From: Jiulongibacter sp024742395 | GTDB lineage: Bacteria; Bacteroidota; Bacteroidia; Cytophagales; Spirosomataceae | NCBI GenBank assembly: GCA_965249455.1 | Contig: OZ252236.1 | Location: forward strand, 3,410,001 to 3,474,000 | DNA: 64,000 nt | Reading direction: 5' to 3' | In this document: piece after piece, positions 54,702-63,819 of the stretch | How the letters are laid out: the number at the start of each line of letters is the position of its first letter | Position numbering within the stretch: the first letter of the stretch is position 1 | Notes under the pieces: generated by a model | Seen by the model: only the letters and a program-made list of their open reading frames with translations | The model's database searches: none | Told to the model about the DNA's origin: nothing | Translations under genes and position numbers: made by a program

Positions 54702-55094
54702 CTACTGAGGAGGGTTCAGTACATCAATGATGAATAGAAAAACGTAAGCATTGGAGTATTCAATAATACTCTTAACAGGAATTATTTTAACAATATTCAA
54801 AGGCTCTAAAGTAGGAAGAAATTGTTGTGCACAAATCCCTACAAAACCACTATGAACATTCAAATCTGGAAGTCTTTCATGATGATGAGAAGCATCTTCA
54901 TGTTTAGAATCAGGATTGTAGTGCATCCAAAGAAACTCAACAAAACTGATTTCATCTCCAAAACACTCCACATGTTCCTGATAATGCTCTACCAGTTGAA
55001 ATACCTTTGAAGCTTCGGCCATAGCTAAGCCTTTTGGAAATAAGCTTTCCATAATAAGAAGCACCATTATAAAGATTGCAGCTATGCTTTTCAC
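54702..55094 (-). CDS. Small exported His-rich protein at the head of the metal efflux operon
   Basis: 130 residues starting at GTG (55092-55094). N-terminal signal peptide (about 1-25), then a His-rich middle (H-Y-Q-E-H-V-E-C, H-E-D-A-S-H-H-H-E-R) and a hydrophobic C-terminal segment (V-F-L-F-I-I-D-V-L) near the end. Small His-rich proteins commonly precede metal RND pumps in Bacteroidota and are thought to bind or sense the metal; this role is inferred from position. It lies 78 bases upstream of the pump gene on the same strand. Confidence 0.6.
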   Translation of the reverse strand: MKSIAAIFIMVLLIMESLFPKGLAMAEASKVFQLVEHYQEHVECFGDEISFVEFLWMHYNPDSKHEDASHHHERLPDLNVHSGFVGICAQQFLPTLEPLNIVKIIPVKSIIEYSNAYVFLFIIDVLNPPQ

Positions 55095-55324
55095 AATACA
55101 ATGTTATAAAATAATCAGCATTACTTGTTTATATCACCAGGTAATTTGGAAGTATTCTAGACTAGCTGGGCAAAGCCATTAAAAGACAAAGTCAGATAAA
55201 AGAACCTTACAGGTACTTACTCCTTTCTGAATTGAGAAATCAATAAAAAAAGATGCATTTTTGGCTGGAGGCCTTTTCTGTAAAATGAGGCATTAATGAA
55301 CAAGCAATTATCTTCTTAAAATCA

Positions 55325-56326
55325 ATGAACTCTAAATCCCTTCAAGTCAGTATACTCATTGCATTAAGAAACGAAGAGAAAAACATTCCTCGTTTGCTTC
55401 AAGGCTTGAATTCTCTGGAATCAAAAGATGAGGAATATGAAATATTGCTGGGCGATGATCATTCTGATGACGGAACCTTAGCCATGCTGCAAGACTTTGC
55501 ACAGCAAAATGGCCGGGTAAGAGTGTTTAGTATTCCTGAAAGGAGAACAGATGAAAAACTTTTGGGTAAGGCCAGAGTTTTACACTATTTGGCAGAAAAA
55601 GCTTCCGGGAAATACTTTCTGTTTACAGATGCAGATATTTTACTTCCTGAAAAGTGGATAGAAGGAATGACCGAAGCCTTTTCTCGCAACAATAAACTAG
55701 GCGTGGCTATAGGCGTTACAGGCATGAAATCAAGGCCCTTGCTAGCCGCCTTTCAGGGGATGGAATGGATGACTACTTTGTATTTTTTACATCTACTGGA
55801 TAAGCTAAAAGTAGAAGGTACGGGAATGGGGAATAACATGGCTGTGAGTTCTGAGGCCTATTGGGCTGTAGGCGGATTTGAGGGCATCCCTTTCTCTATA
55901 GTGGAAGATTATGCCATTTATAAAGCCATCATAGACCATGGCTTTGAATCTGAACAGCTTTATAATCCAAAAGTATTGGCCTACACGGTACCACCGGAAA
56001 ATTTCTTAAAACAAAGGCAACGGTGGATTACCGGTGGCTTTCAGAGCAAAAGCTATTTAGGTCTGCTGGGGCTGGTACAAAGTCTCTGGATTCCTCTAAT
56101 GATTCTCTTATTCTTCTATTCACCATTGATTACTGCGGTGGTACTTGGCATTCAGTTTCTCTTAAACGCCATCACGGTGTATTCATGGCAAGCGAAACTA
56201 CAGATACGTGGCTATTTAAGACTGGCACCTTTGTTTATTGTTTACATGTCTGTTGCCTGGCTGATACAGATCACCTATTGGGTATTTGCTAAAGAAGTAG
56301 AGTGGAAAGGTAGAACCTATAATTAA
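55325..56326 (+). CDS. Glycosyltransferase family 2, membrane-associated
   Basis: 333 residues. GT-A fold: V-S-I-L-I-A-L-R-N-E-E-K-N-I (8-21), D-D-H-S-D-D-G-T metal/nucleotide-sugar segment near 44-51, D-A-D-I acidic motif near 100, and R-Q-R-W-I-T-G-G acceptor-loop (Q-x-x-R-W type) near 235. Two or three C-terminal membrane segments (about 248-322) anchor it in the inner membrane. It is a processive-type transferase of the beta-glycan or ceramide-glucosyl kind; acceptor unknown. Confidence 0.87.
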   Translation: MNSKSLQVSILIALRNEEKNIPRLLQGLNSLESKDEEYEILLGDDHSDDGTLAMLQDFAQQNGRVRVFSIPERRTDEKLLGKARVLHYLAEKASGKYFLFTDADILLPEKWIEGMTEAFSRNNKLGVAIGVTGMKSRPLLAAFQGMEWMTTLYFLHLLDKLKVEGTGMGNNMAVSSEAYWAVGGFEGIPFSIVEDYAIYKAIIDHGFESEQLYNPKVLAYTVPPENFLKQRQRWITGGFQSKSYLGLLGLVQSLWIPLMILLFFYSPLITAVVLGIQFLLNAITVYSWQAKLQIRGYLRLAPLFIVYMSVAWLIQITYWVFAKEVEWKGRTYN

Positions 56327-56437
56327 GTATTTTTCAAAGGGTGGAATGTTCTTTTTTTAGTCAGTTCCACATCTTAATTCAATAAAAAGGTCAAACTCGA
56401 AAATCTTGCTTAAATTTCAATTCTTATACTCCAATAC

Positions 56438-58084
56438 ATGAAAAACCTCCTCTTTTTACTTTTAATCTTTTGTGCGTTCGCTTGTTCTTCACCTAAAGAT
56501 GATGGCCTATCGGCTTTCAATGAGGAAACTTTGGGGAAAAACATATCCACCCTATCTTCTGATATTTTCATGGGAAGAATGCCTTTCACCACGGGAGAGG
56601 TAAGAACCTTAAATTTTCTGGAAGACGAATTCAAAAAACTAGGTTTGGAACCTGGAAATGACACCAGCTTTTTTCAGGATGTACCTCTGGTAAATATCTC
56701 TGCTCAGGCAGATGCCGGCATGCAAGTGCATACCAAAAAAGAAGATTTTAGTTTTACCGGTAATGAAGATTATGTACTCTGGACAGACAAAACAGAGGCA
56801 AGCCAATCTTTAAAGAAATCAGACGTAGTCTTTGCCGGATATGGCATTGTGGCTCCTGAATATGATTGGAATGACTACGCTGGACTTGATGTACGCGGAA
56901 AAGTGGTTTTAGTACTGGTGAATGATCCGGGGTACCGTGCTAAAGACAGCACACTTTTTAAGGGCAAAACCATGACATATTATGGTAGGTGGACTTATAA
57001 ATATGAAGAAGCCGCTCGTCAGGGTGCCAAGGCCTGTCTGGTAATTCATAACACAGAGGCTGCCAGTTATCCGTTTTCAGTTGTTCAAAATAGCTGGAAT
57101 CACCCGAAGCTTAAGCTAGACTTAAAAAATAGCAAAGAACCTCTATGCGATGCTGTAGGATGGATTTCTGAACCGGCCATGCATAGATTATTAGCAGCAA
57201 CAGGTAAAGACTCTACCTTTCTGTCTCAAGCAGATTCTGCTGGTTTTAAGGCTCAAAAACTGAATGCCACTTTTAGCACGAATATTCAGGTAGAAGCAGA
57301 ATACAAAAACTCAAAGAACGTCATCGCCAAAATTACGGGGTCAAAGAAACCTGACGAATACATCATTTACACGGCTCATTGGGACCATCTGGGTATTGGG
57401 AGTGCAGATGATAATGGTGACAGTATTTACAATGGAGCCTTTGACAATGCCACTGGTACTGCTGGATTAATTGAGTTAGCAAGGGCTTTTAAACAAATGA
57501 AGCCAGCACCTGAACGAACTATTGTTTTTATGGCCGTTACTGCCGAAGAACAAGGACTTTTGGGTTCTCAGTATTATTCGCAAAATCCGATTTATGATCC
57601 AACGAAAACATTGGCAAATATCAATATGGATGGCCTCAACTACCTGGGGGCTACTTCAGATATTATTCTTGTAGGAAAGAACCAAAACAATTTGGAAGAT
57701 TACCTTAAAAAAGTATTAGAATCAACCGGCCGTGAACTTGCATTTGAAGATCATCCTGAAGCCGGATATTATTACCGTTCAGATCATTTCAATTTTGCTA
57801 AAATTGGAATACCCGCTTTATATACACGAGCAGGCATAAAGGTCATTGGTCAGAAAGACAATTACGGAAAGCAGATGGGTGAATTTTACCGAAAGAATCA
57901 TTACCATCGTCCCTCTGATGAATATGACCCCGCCCTGTGGAAACTAGATGGAGCCACAGAAGATTTAAAAGCCTTATTTGTCGTAGGCAAAGCGATAAGC
58001 TCAAGCAATGAATGGCCCGCCTGGAAAGATAGATCAGAATTTAAAGGTATTAGAGAAAAAAGCCTGGAAACAAACAAAAAATAA
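56438..58084 (+). CDS. M28-family metallopeptidase lipoprotein with PA domain
   Basis: 548 residues; lipobox F-A-C (Cys16). Residues about 100-260 contain a protease-associated domain. The M28 zinc ligands follow in order: T-A-H-W-D-H-L-G (near 313), F-D-N-A-T-G-T-A-G, A-E-E-Q-G-L-L-G-S and N-I-N-M-D-G, with the last His in R-S-D-H-F-N-F. It should release N-terminal amino acids from peptides in the periplasm or at the cell surface. The lactate dehydrogenase gene starts one base after its stop codon, so they are co-transcribed. Confidence 0.92.
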   Translation: MKNLLFLLLIFCAFACSSPKDDGLSAFNEETLGKNISTLSSDIFMGRMPFTTGEVRTLNFLEDEFKKLGLEPGNDTSFFQDVPLVNISAQADAGMQVHTKKEDFSFTGNEDYVLWTDKTEASQSLKKSDVVFAGYGIVAPEYDWNDYAGLDVRGKVVLVLVNDPGYRAKDSTLFKGKTMTYYGRWTYKYEEAARQGAKACLVIHNTEAASYPFSVVQNSWNHPKLKLDLKNSKEPLCDAVGWISEPAMHRLLAATGKDSTFLSQADSAGFKAQKLNATFSTNIQVEAEYKNSKNVIAKITGSKKPDEYIIYTAHWDHLGIGSADDNGDSIYNGAFDNATGTAGLIELARAFKQMKPAPERTIVFMAVTAEEQGLLGSQYYSQNPIYDPTKTLANINMDGLNYLGATSDIILVGKNQNNLEDYLKKVLESTGRELAFEDHPEAGYYYRSDHFNFAKIGIPALYTRAGIKVIGQKDNYGKQMGEFYRKNHYHRPSDEYDPALWKLDGATEDLKALFVVGKAISSSNEWPAWKDRSEFKGIREKSLETNKK

Positions 58085-58085
58085 A

Positions 58086-59066
58086 ATGAGGATAGCGGTA
58101 TTCAGTACGAAAGGATTTGATAAAAGATATTTTGAAGAGTTTAATCCTCAATATAATCATGAGCTGGTTTTCTTTGAAGCTCCACTGAATTTAAACACAG
58201 TAAACTTATCTGCTGGTTTTGAAGGCATTTGTGTTTTTGTCAACGATGTATTAGACAAAGAAGTAGTTAATGAGTTGGCGAAAAACGGCGTGAAAATCAT
58301 TGCACTAAGGTGTGCAGGATTTAACAATGTTGACATCAAAGCAGCTTCAGAGAAAAACATAACCGTTGTACGCGTACCCTCCTATTCACCACAGGCTGTG
58401 GCAGAGCACGCTCTTGCATTAATCTTGACTTTAAACCGAAAAACCCATAAGGCATATAACCGTGTCAGAGACGGTAATTTTGCCCTGGATGGCTTATTGG
58501 GTTTCGACATGTATGGCAAGAAAGTAGGTGTCATTGGAACAGGACATATCGGCTCCATTTTTTGCCGAATAATGGCGGGTTTAGGTTGTGAAGTTTTGGC
58601 TTATGATAAATTCCCGAATCAAGACTTAGGCCTAACTTATGTGAGTCTTGACGAACTTTATACTTCTTCTGATATCATCTCGCTTCACTGTCCGTTATTG
58701 CCTGAAACCAATCATCTCATTAACGAGATGAGTCTTGCACAAATGAAAGACGGGGTTATGATCATTAATACCAGCCGCGGAGCTCTAATAGACTCAAAAG
58801 CGGTAATAAAAGGACTCAAAAGTAAAAAAGTGGGTTATTTAGGCATTGATGTATATGAGCAGGAAAGTGATCTTTTCTTTCAGGATTTATCTGAAAGCAT
58901 CATAGAAGACGATCAGATTATGCGTTTACTTACCTTTCCGAATGTCATTGTTACCTCACATCAAGGCTTTTTTACCAAAGAGGCTTTAGAAGAAATCACA
59001 AAAACTACCTTTGAAAATATCACGGCATTTGAGAAGGGGGAAACTCTGGTAAACCAGGTAAAATGA
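58086..59066 (+). CDS. D-lactate dehydrogenase (2-hydroxyacid dehydrogenase family)
   Basis: 326 residues from ATG 58086, one base after the peptidase stop. NAD-binding loop G-V-I-G-T-G-H-I-G near 150, substrate Arg in R-C-A-G-F-N-N-V, catalytic Asp/Glu region I-N-T-S-R-G-A-L-I-D and E in V-Y-E-Q-E, catalytic His in S-H-Q-G-F-F-T. The pattern matches LdhA-type fermentative D-lactate dehydrogenases, interconverting pyruvate and D-lactate. It overlaps the next small gene by four bases (ATGA). Confidence 0.92.
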   Translation: MRIAVFSTKGFDKRYFEEFNPQYNHELVFFEAPLNLNTVNLSAGFEGICVFVNDVLDKEVVNELAKNGVKIIALRCAGFNNVDIKAASEKNITVVRVPSYSPQAVAEHALALILTLNRKTHKAYNRVRDGNFALDGLLGFDMYGKKVGVIGTGHIGSIFCRIMAGLGCEVLAYDKFPNQDLGLTYVSLDELYTSSDIISLHCPLLPETNHLINEMSLAQMKDGVMIINTSRGALIDSKAVIKGLKSKKVGYLGIDVYEQESDLFFQDLSESIIEDDQIMRLLTFPNVIVTSHQGFFTKEALEEITKTTFENITAFEKGETLVNQVK

Positions 59067-59488
59067 GTCAACCTAAAACACATGCTGATTACAGTGATTC
59101 AGAACTCAAAAAGGGCCTGCTTAAAGGAACTTTGCCGGCAGTTTTGTTTAACCATGAAGCTCACTTACGCTTGGCTTTTAATGAAATAAATGCCTTCGGG
59201 ATTTCCGGAGCTATCATTTCTGTACCCGAAATTATTCAAACTTACGTCTCACATTTAGGAGCTAAAGATAAATACAATGAAACACTGACCATTGCAGCTG
59301 TCAAAGTAGTTTATCACTTCCTATTGAAAGTCCCAGGCAGCAACTTTTACCATTTTATAGCTCAAACCCCGAAACTACTTACCAGTTTTAAAGAGCTGAT
59401 TCATACCCATTATTCACAAGGTGTATACTCATCAGAAAAGGCCAAAAGTTTGTATGTAGAGCCCGACCTGATTCCTTTTGATCTTTAA
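59063..59488 (+). CDS. Conserved small protein of unknown function
   Basis: 141 residues. The N-H-E-A-H-L-R-L-A-F segment and Y-N-E-T-L-T-I-A-A resemble a family of small uncharacterised bacterial proteins with a conserved H-x-x-H-L-R. The last coding gene of the three-gene unit M28 peptidase - LdhA - this one, translationally coupled by an ATGA overlap. The His/Arg/Glu set hints at a metal or anion site, but no function is known to me. Confidence 0.65.
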   Translation: MSQPKTHADYSDSELKKGLLKGTLPAVLFNHEAHLRLAFNEINAFGISGAIISVPEIIQTYVSHLGAKDKYNETLTIAAVKVVYHFLLKVPGSNFYHFIAQTPKLLTSFKELIHTHYSQGVYSSEKAKSLYVEPDLIPFDL

Positions 59489-59513
59489 GTAGCAACCCTC
59501 TTATTCTGTAAAA

Positions 59514-59543
59514 TTGCATTCTGATGGCTTTCTGTTAATTTTG
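59514..59543 (+). promoter_or_regulatory. Promoter of the zinc-ribbon methyltransferase gene
   Basis: TTG 59514-59516, 19-base spacer, TAATTTTG 59536-59543: both elements match the phylum consensus. Leader of about 65 bases to ATG 59617. Confidence 0.6.
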
Positions 59544-59616
59544 CTTGATTCTTTCATGAAAGGCATGATTTTCGTTTTGTCTTTCTTGCACAAGCTTTCT
59601 TAATAAATTGGCACTT

Positions 59617-60513
59617 ATGACTAACAGTACCCTCATTCAGGATTGTCCGCTTTGCGGAGGCGATCAACTAAAACCTTTCTTAACGGTCACAGACTTTTCT
59701 ATCAGCAAGGAAGACTTTATTCTAAAATCATGTACTGTTTGTGATTTTACCTTTACTGCCAATCCGCCCTCAGCTGAGCATGCTGGTCCATATTACCAAA
59801 GCGACGTGTACATCTCACATTCTGATACCAAAAAGGGATTGGTAAACAGGGTTTACCATTGGGTTAGAGATTTAATGCTTGGCAAAAAGAAAAGCATGAT
59901 TGAGTCTGTACAGAAGGGTAGAACGTTGTTAGACGTGGGTACCGGTACCGGCTATTTCCTGAATTATATGAAGGGGCAAGGGTACCAAACGCAAGGCATA
60001 GAGATTTCAAAACAAGCCAGAGATGCCGCCATTCAAAATTTTGGACTTGAGGTGAATGAGCCAAATCATCTATTAGGCGGGCAGCTCAATCAGCAGTTTG
60101 ATGTTGTAACCATGTGGCATGTTCTGGAGCACATTTACTCTCCAGAATTGACTATGAAAGCCATTCATGGGCTCCTAAAAAAAGAAGGTCATTTAGTTAT
60201 TGCGGTTCCAAACAAAGATTCATTTGATGCCACTAACTATGAAGAATATTGGGCAGGATATGACGTGCCTCGTCATCTCTGGCACTTTACTCCTAATACT
60301 ATGGAGACCTTCGCCAAAAAGAATGATTTTAAGATAGTTAAGAAGGAAATCTTACCTTTTGACTCATTTTATGTTTCAATGCTTAGCGAGCAATACCGTA
60401 AAACGGGTTTTCATTTTATTAAAGGAATGGTGGTAGGCTTTGCTTCTTATTTGGCTGCTATTTTTAATCAGGACAAAGCCAGCTCTGTTGTTTATTTTTT
60501 ACAGAAAATGTAA
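59617..60513 (+). CDS. Zinc-ribbon class I SAM-dependent methyltransferase
   Basis: 298 residues from ATG 59617; a TTG three codons upstream is the alternative start. The N terminus has two C-x-x-C pairs (C-P-L-C and C-T-V-C) forming a zinc ribbon, typical of methyltransferases acting on sugars or lipid-linked glycans in envelope gene clusters. Motif I is L-L-D-V-G-T-G-T-G-Y-F, with W-H-V-L-E-H-I later. The target is unknown. The following lipoprotein gene starts 8 bases after its stop codon. Confidence 0.85.
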   Translation: MTNSTLIQDCPLCGGDQLKPFLTVTDFSISKEDFILKSCTVCDFTFTANPPSAEHAGPYYQSDVYISHSDTKKGLVNRVYHWVRDLMLGKKKSMIESVQKGRTLLDVGTGTGYFLNYMKGQGYQTQGIEISKQARDAAIQNFGLEVNEPNHLLGGQLNQQFDVVTMWHVLEHIYSPELTMKAIHGLLKKEGHLVIAVPNKDSFDATNYEEYWAGYDVPRHLWHFTPNTMETFAKKNDFKIVKKEILPFDSFYVSMLSEQYRKTGFHFIKGMVVGFASYLAAIFNQDKASSVVYFLQKM

Positions 60514-60520
60514 AGTACAC

Positions 60521-61228
60521 ATGAGAAAAAAAGACGTTCTAAAACTAGTAGCTATTTGTGTTTTGTGCGTTTGTTATGCTTGTGCGTCACCAAAAAGTCA
60601 ATCTGAGAATTCCTGGTCAAATTTTCTGCGTTCTGTTCCTGACACAGATCTTTCTGTCATTGATTCTACATACCTTGAAAACCTTGAACTGTCTGAATCA
60701 TCCTTCAGAGCTATTTCTGCAGATACCATTAAACTCTTCTTTGAAAAATTTGAGTACCCTCATACAGAAAGCTACGATTATCAGCCTGTGAACGATTTTT
60801 TGAGAATTGACTCACTGAAAAAAGCCAAGATATACGAAGACTATTTACAAACCTTAGATTTAGGCATGTTACGGTCTGCAGAGGTTTTGAGCCTTGGAAA
60901 AAGAAGTTTGTCAGATCAAAATATTGCTCTTTTCTGGGCCATCAGATATTCCTCTTACGAAGCCTGTCCTTTCTACCATGGTGTAGATGTTTATCTTACC
61001 ATTCTTGATGAAAATGAACTTAGAAAAACTATAAAAGTGGGTTCTAACTATTCTGTAGTAGACCCGCCGATGGCCGTGTACCTCCCCGTTTACTCCAAAG
61101 TAGCTATTGAACATATTGAGAGCTCCATTGAGAGTGTAGAATTAGAACTGGGAGAGAATAATGAGAAGGTAGTGGCTGAATCTAAAGAAACCTTTGTTTT
61201 TGATTTAAAGAGCCTCTCCTACAAGTAA
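60521..61228 (+). CDS. Hypothetical lipoprotein
   Basis: 235 residues from ATG 60521 (an upstream in-frame start lies inside the methyltransferase gene). Signal peptide with lipobox C-Y-A-C (about Cys22). The mature part has no motif I know. It follows the methyltransferase by eight bases and overlaps the convergent corA by ten bases at its 3' end. Confidence 0.7.
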   Translation: MRKKDVLKLVAICVLCVCYACASPKSQSENSWSNFLRSVPDTDLSVIDSTYLENLELSESSFRAISADTIKLFFEKFEYPHTESYDYQPVNDFLRIDSLKKAKIYEDYLQTLDLGMLRSAEVLSLGKRSLSDQNIALFWAIRYSSYEACPFYHGVDVYLTILDENELRKTIKVGSNYSVVDPPMAVYLPVYSKVAIEHIESSIESVELELGENNEKVVAESKETFVFDLKSLSYK

Positions 61229-62307
61229 TCTTTCCATTTAAAATACATCCATAAGGCGGCAGCCATAACAGCCATTACGCCCAAGGTGATGAAATACCCG
61301 TAAGGACTTTCCAACTCCGGCATATGAGTAAAATTCATCCCATATAAGCCCGCTATAAAAGTTAATGGCATAAAAATCACGGTAAACACCGTTAGCGTTT
61401 TCATCACTGAGTTCATCTTATTACTCAGAGAAGCATGATAATTAGACATGATATTGTCTGCTACATCTCGGTAACTATCCAGTGTTTCTATGGTTTGCAA
61501 GACGTGGTCCTGCACATCTCGTAGGTAAACATTGACCTGATTTCCGACCAACTCTGAATTCTCTCTGATTAATGCTCCGATCATGTCTCGGATAGGTAAG
61601 GTATTTCGCCGCATAAACGACATTTCCTTTTTGAGCATGTATATCTGATTTTGATGAATTGGCTTGGGATCGTTCAGGACATCGGCTTCCAGTATCTCCA
61701 GTTTATCTGTAATGCTCTCCAGCAAAACATAATAATGATCTATAATTAAGTCAATTAAGGCATAAAGCAAATAATCAGATTTAAAACGTCTTAATCTGCT
61801 TTTAGGCATGTTTAAGCGATCTCTGATCGATTCAAAAATGTCTGTCTGATCTAATTCCTGAAACGAAATAACAAAATTGACACCCAAAACAAGGCTGATT
61901 TGTTCAGCCTCTATCTCATAGAGTTCTTCATCTAAATGAAGCATTTTTAACACCACAAAAAGAAGGTTCTCGTCTTCAAAATATTCTATTTTCGGCTTTT
62001 GCGTCGTGTTCAGTATATCCTCAAGTAACAAGGGGTGCAGATTGAATTTTTTTCCGATGTTTTCTACCACAGCGGCCTCATGTACGCCGTCTACATCCAG
62101 CCAGGTAAGCCTATCGCCTGCGTTTTCCGGCAGTAAATCGTCAAGCTGTTTAATATCTACACGCTCTATGGCGGCTTCGTTGTAATAGGTGGCTTGAATT
62201 TGGGTTTGCTCTACCACCTCTTTGCCTATATAGGTAAGACTTCCCGGAGCCGCAAAAGGTTTTTGCTTCGGGGTTTTAAATCTTCCATTTTTCTTCTTTT
62301 TAGCCAT
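61219..62307 (-). CDS. corA: Magnesium/cobalt transporter CorA
   Basis: 362 residues. The CorA signature Y-G-M-N is at 322-325 between two C-terminal membrane helices, and the long N-terminal cytoplasmic domain with P-K-I-E-Y-F, D-R-L-N and the stalk helix before the first membrane segment is intact. Transports Mg2+ (and Co2+/Ni2+) in as a pentamer. It follows the helicase gene with a 14-base gap, so the two are probably one transcript although unrelated in function. The 3' end overlaps the convergent lipoprotein gene. Confidence 0.94.
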   Translation of the reverse strand: MAKKKKNGRFKTPKQKPFAAPGSLTYIGKEVVEQTQIQATYYNEAAIERVDIKQLDDLLPENAGDRLTWLDVDGVHEAAVVENIGKKFNLHPLLLEDILNTTQKPKIEYFEDENLLFVVLKMLHLDEELYEIEAEQISLVLGVNFVISFQELDQTDIFESIRDRLNMPKSRLRRFKSDYLLYALIDLIIDHYYVLLESITDKLEILEADVLNDPKPIHQNQIYMLKKEMSFMRRNTLPIRDMIGALIRENSELVGNQVNVYLRDVQDHVLQTIETLDSYRDVADNIMSNYHASLSNKMNSVMKTLTVFTVIFMPLTFIAGLYGMNFTHMPELESPYGYFITLGVMAVMAAALWMYFKWKDYL

Positions 62308-62321
62308 TTTCCTCGCAGCGA

Positions 62322-63737
62322 TTAGTAAAACTGTGGATGAAAGTTAACTAAAAAAACTTCTTTTACCCCCCGGGTGAGTCCGGTATACAGCCATCTGAGG
62401 TAATCGGTATCAATGGTATTGTTTGGAATATAGCCCTGATCTACAAAAACGGCATCCCACTGACCACCTTGTGATTTATGACAGGTTAAGGCGTAAGCGT
62501 ATTTCACTTGCAAGGCATTCAGGTATTGATCTGCAGCCAGCATTTCGGCTCGTTCTTTCTTAGATTTAACCCAGAAATAGTCTTTTAAAACAGAGTCATA
62601 AAGTTGTTTGTTCTCTTCTCGTGTCAGGTTGGGCGAATTGGAGTTTAAGGTATCTAAAATGATCATGGTGTCAAACTCGGGATCATTCGGATAATCTACC
62701 AGTTGCAGGCTTACATGCTGAAACCTGAAGCCATGCATTTCTTCTTCTCTTCCCAAATGTTTTACCTCAGCAAATTCCCCATTGGCTACAAAACCCGCCT
62801 CTGAACCTTCTTCCAGTACGGTATAATTGTTTTTTACTACCATGAGTACATCGCCCATTTCCAGTTCATTCTCCAAAGAATGGATTCGATTTCTGATGAA
62901 CTGATTGTACTGCACCGCATTTTTATTTGATCGTGTAATCACAATGGTGTTTTCCTGACCGTACTTATCATAGGCATATTGCAATCCCGCCTCAATCTTC
63001 TCAGAAGTCATGCGGTAAATGTCCTTAAACTCTTTGGTTTGAAATTTCACCGATGGCTTTTCATCACCCAGCGAATTTCTAATAGCGGTGGCATTGACTA
63101 AAATACCAGAGCCCTCTTGCTGTCTGGTTACCTGAGTTAAAGAATGGGCTGTAACCTCAGCAAAATATTGATTGCGTAAATGATCTTCATCCAAAGCCGG
63201 ACTGTATTCCATGCCTATGGGTGGCAGCTGTGCTTCATCACCTATGATCAATAATTTATTCTCATTTCCCTCAAAAACGTATTGAATAAGATCTGAGAGC
63301 AGACTATCCCGACCAAACTCACGGCGGTCTGCAATCATGGAGGCTTCATCTACAATAAACAGCGTGCCTTCATGATAATTTTTTTGACGCTCAAAAACGA
63401 AATTTCCTGAGTAACTATCTTCTGTTTGCTTGTATATCTTTTTATGTATGGTCTGTGCTACCCGTTTCGAGTAATTCGCCATCACTTTGGCCGCACGGCC
63501 GGTGGGTGCCAGCAATACGGACTTCCAGCCAAATTTGGGCAAAACCTTAATTAAAGTACTCAAAAAGGTAGTTTTACCCGTTCCTGCATAACCTTTCAAT
63601 ACAAAAATGGATCGTTCCTTTTCTTCTTCCTGAAGAAAATCATCCATGAGCGTAAACAGTTTAGCCTGATCAAAAGTAGGCTCATGTTTAAACTTTTGCA
63701 GTAATAATTGTGAGGGCGATTTTATTTCTTCTGCCAT
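62322..63737 (-). CDS. RecD-like ATP-dependent DNA helicase
   Basis: 471 residues. Walker A G-Y-A-G-T-G-K-T (49-56), Walker B F-I-V-D-E-A-S near 130, motif with G-D-E-A-Q-L-P-P, and the C-terminal UvrD-C-type motif A-L-T-C-H-K-S-Q-G-G-Q near 440. It is shorter than RecD2 and resembles the single-subunit Dda/RecD2-like SF1B helicases (5' to 3' translocation). No RecB/RecC genes are adjacent. Upstream of corA, with a divergent NUDIX gene on the other side. Confidence 0.9.
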   Translation of the reverse strand: MAEEIKSPSQLLLQKFKHEPTFDQAKLFTLMDDFLQEEEKERSIFVLKGYAGTGKTTFLSTLIKVLPKFGWKSVLLAPTGRAAKVMANYSKRVAQTIHKKIYKQTEDSYSGNFVFERQKNYHEGTLFIVDEASMIADRREFGRDSLLSDLIQYVFEGNENKLLIIGDEAQLPPIGMEYSPALDEDHLRNQYFAEVTAHSLTQVTRQQEGSGILVNATAIRNSLGDEKPSVKFQTKEFKDIYRMTSEKIEAGLQYAYDKYGQENTIVITRSNKNAVQYNQFIRNRIHSLENELEMGDVLMVVKNNYTVLEEGSEAGFVANGEFAEVKHLGREEEMHGFRFQHVSLQLVDYPNDPEFDTMIILDTLNSNSPNLTREENKQLYDSVLKDYFWVKSKKERAEMLAADQYLNALQVKYAYALTCHKSQGGQWDAVFVDQGYIPNNTIDTDYLRWLYTGLTRGVKEVFLVNFHPQFY

Positions 63738-63762
63738 TCTTCGTGATTCACCGAAAATCTTA

Positions 63763-63792
63763 TTGGTCTGGTGACCAAATAAACTATTTTTG
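63763..63792 (+). promoter_or_regulatory. Promoter of the NUDIX gene with an overlapping inverted repeat
   Basis: TTG 63763-63765, 19-base spacer, TATTTTTG 63785-63792. The -33 region is part of an inverted repeat TTGGTC-TGGT-GACCAA (63763-63778), and TTGGTC occurs again at the -7 box (63790-63795). Confidence 0.6.
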
Positions 63793-63819
63793 GTCGAAAT
63801 TAAGGATAATTACTCAACA

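Noticed and set aside
62322..63737. RecD-like helicase as part of a RecBCD or defence system
   Set aside because: Neighbours are corA and a NUDIX gene; no nuclease or defence partner is present.
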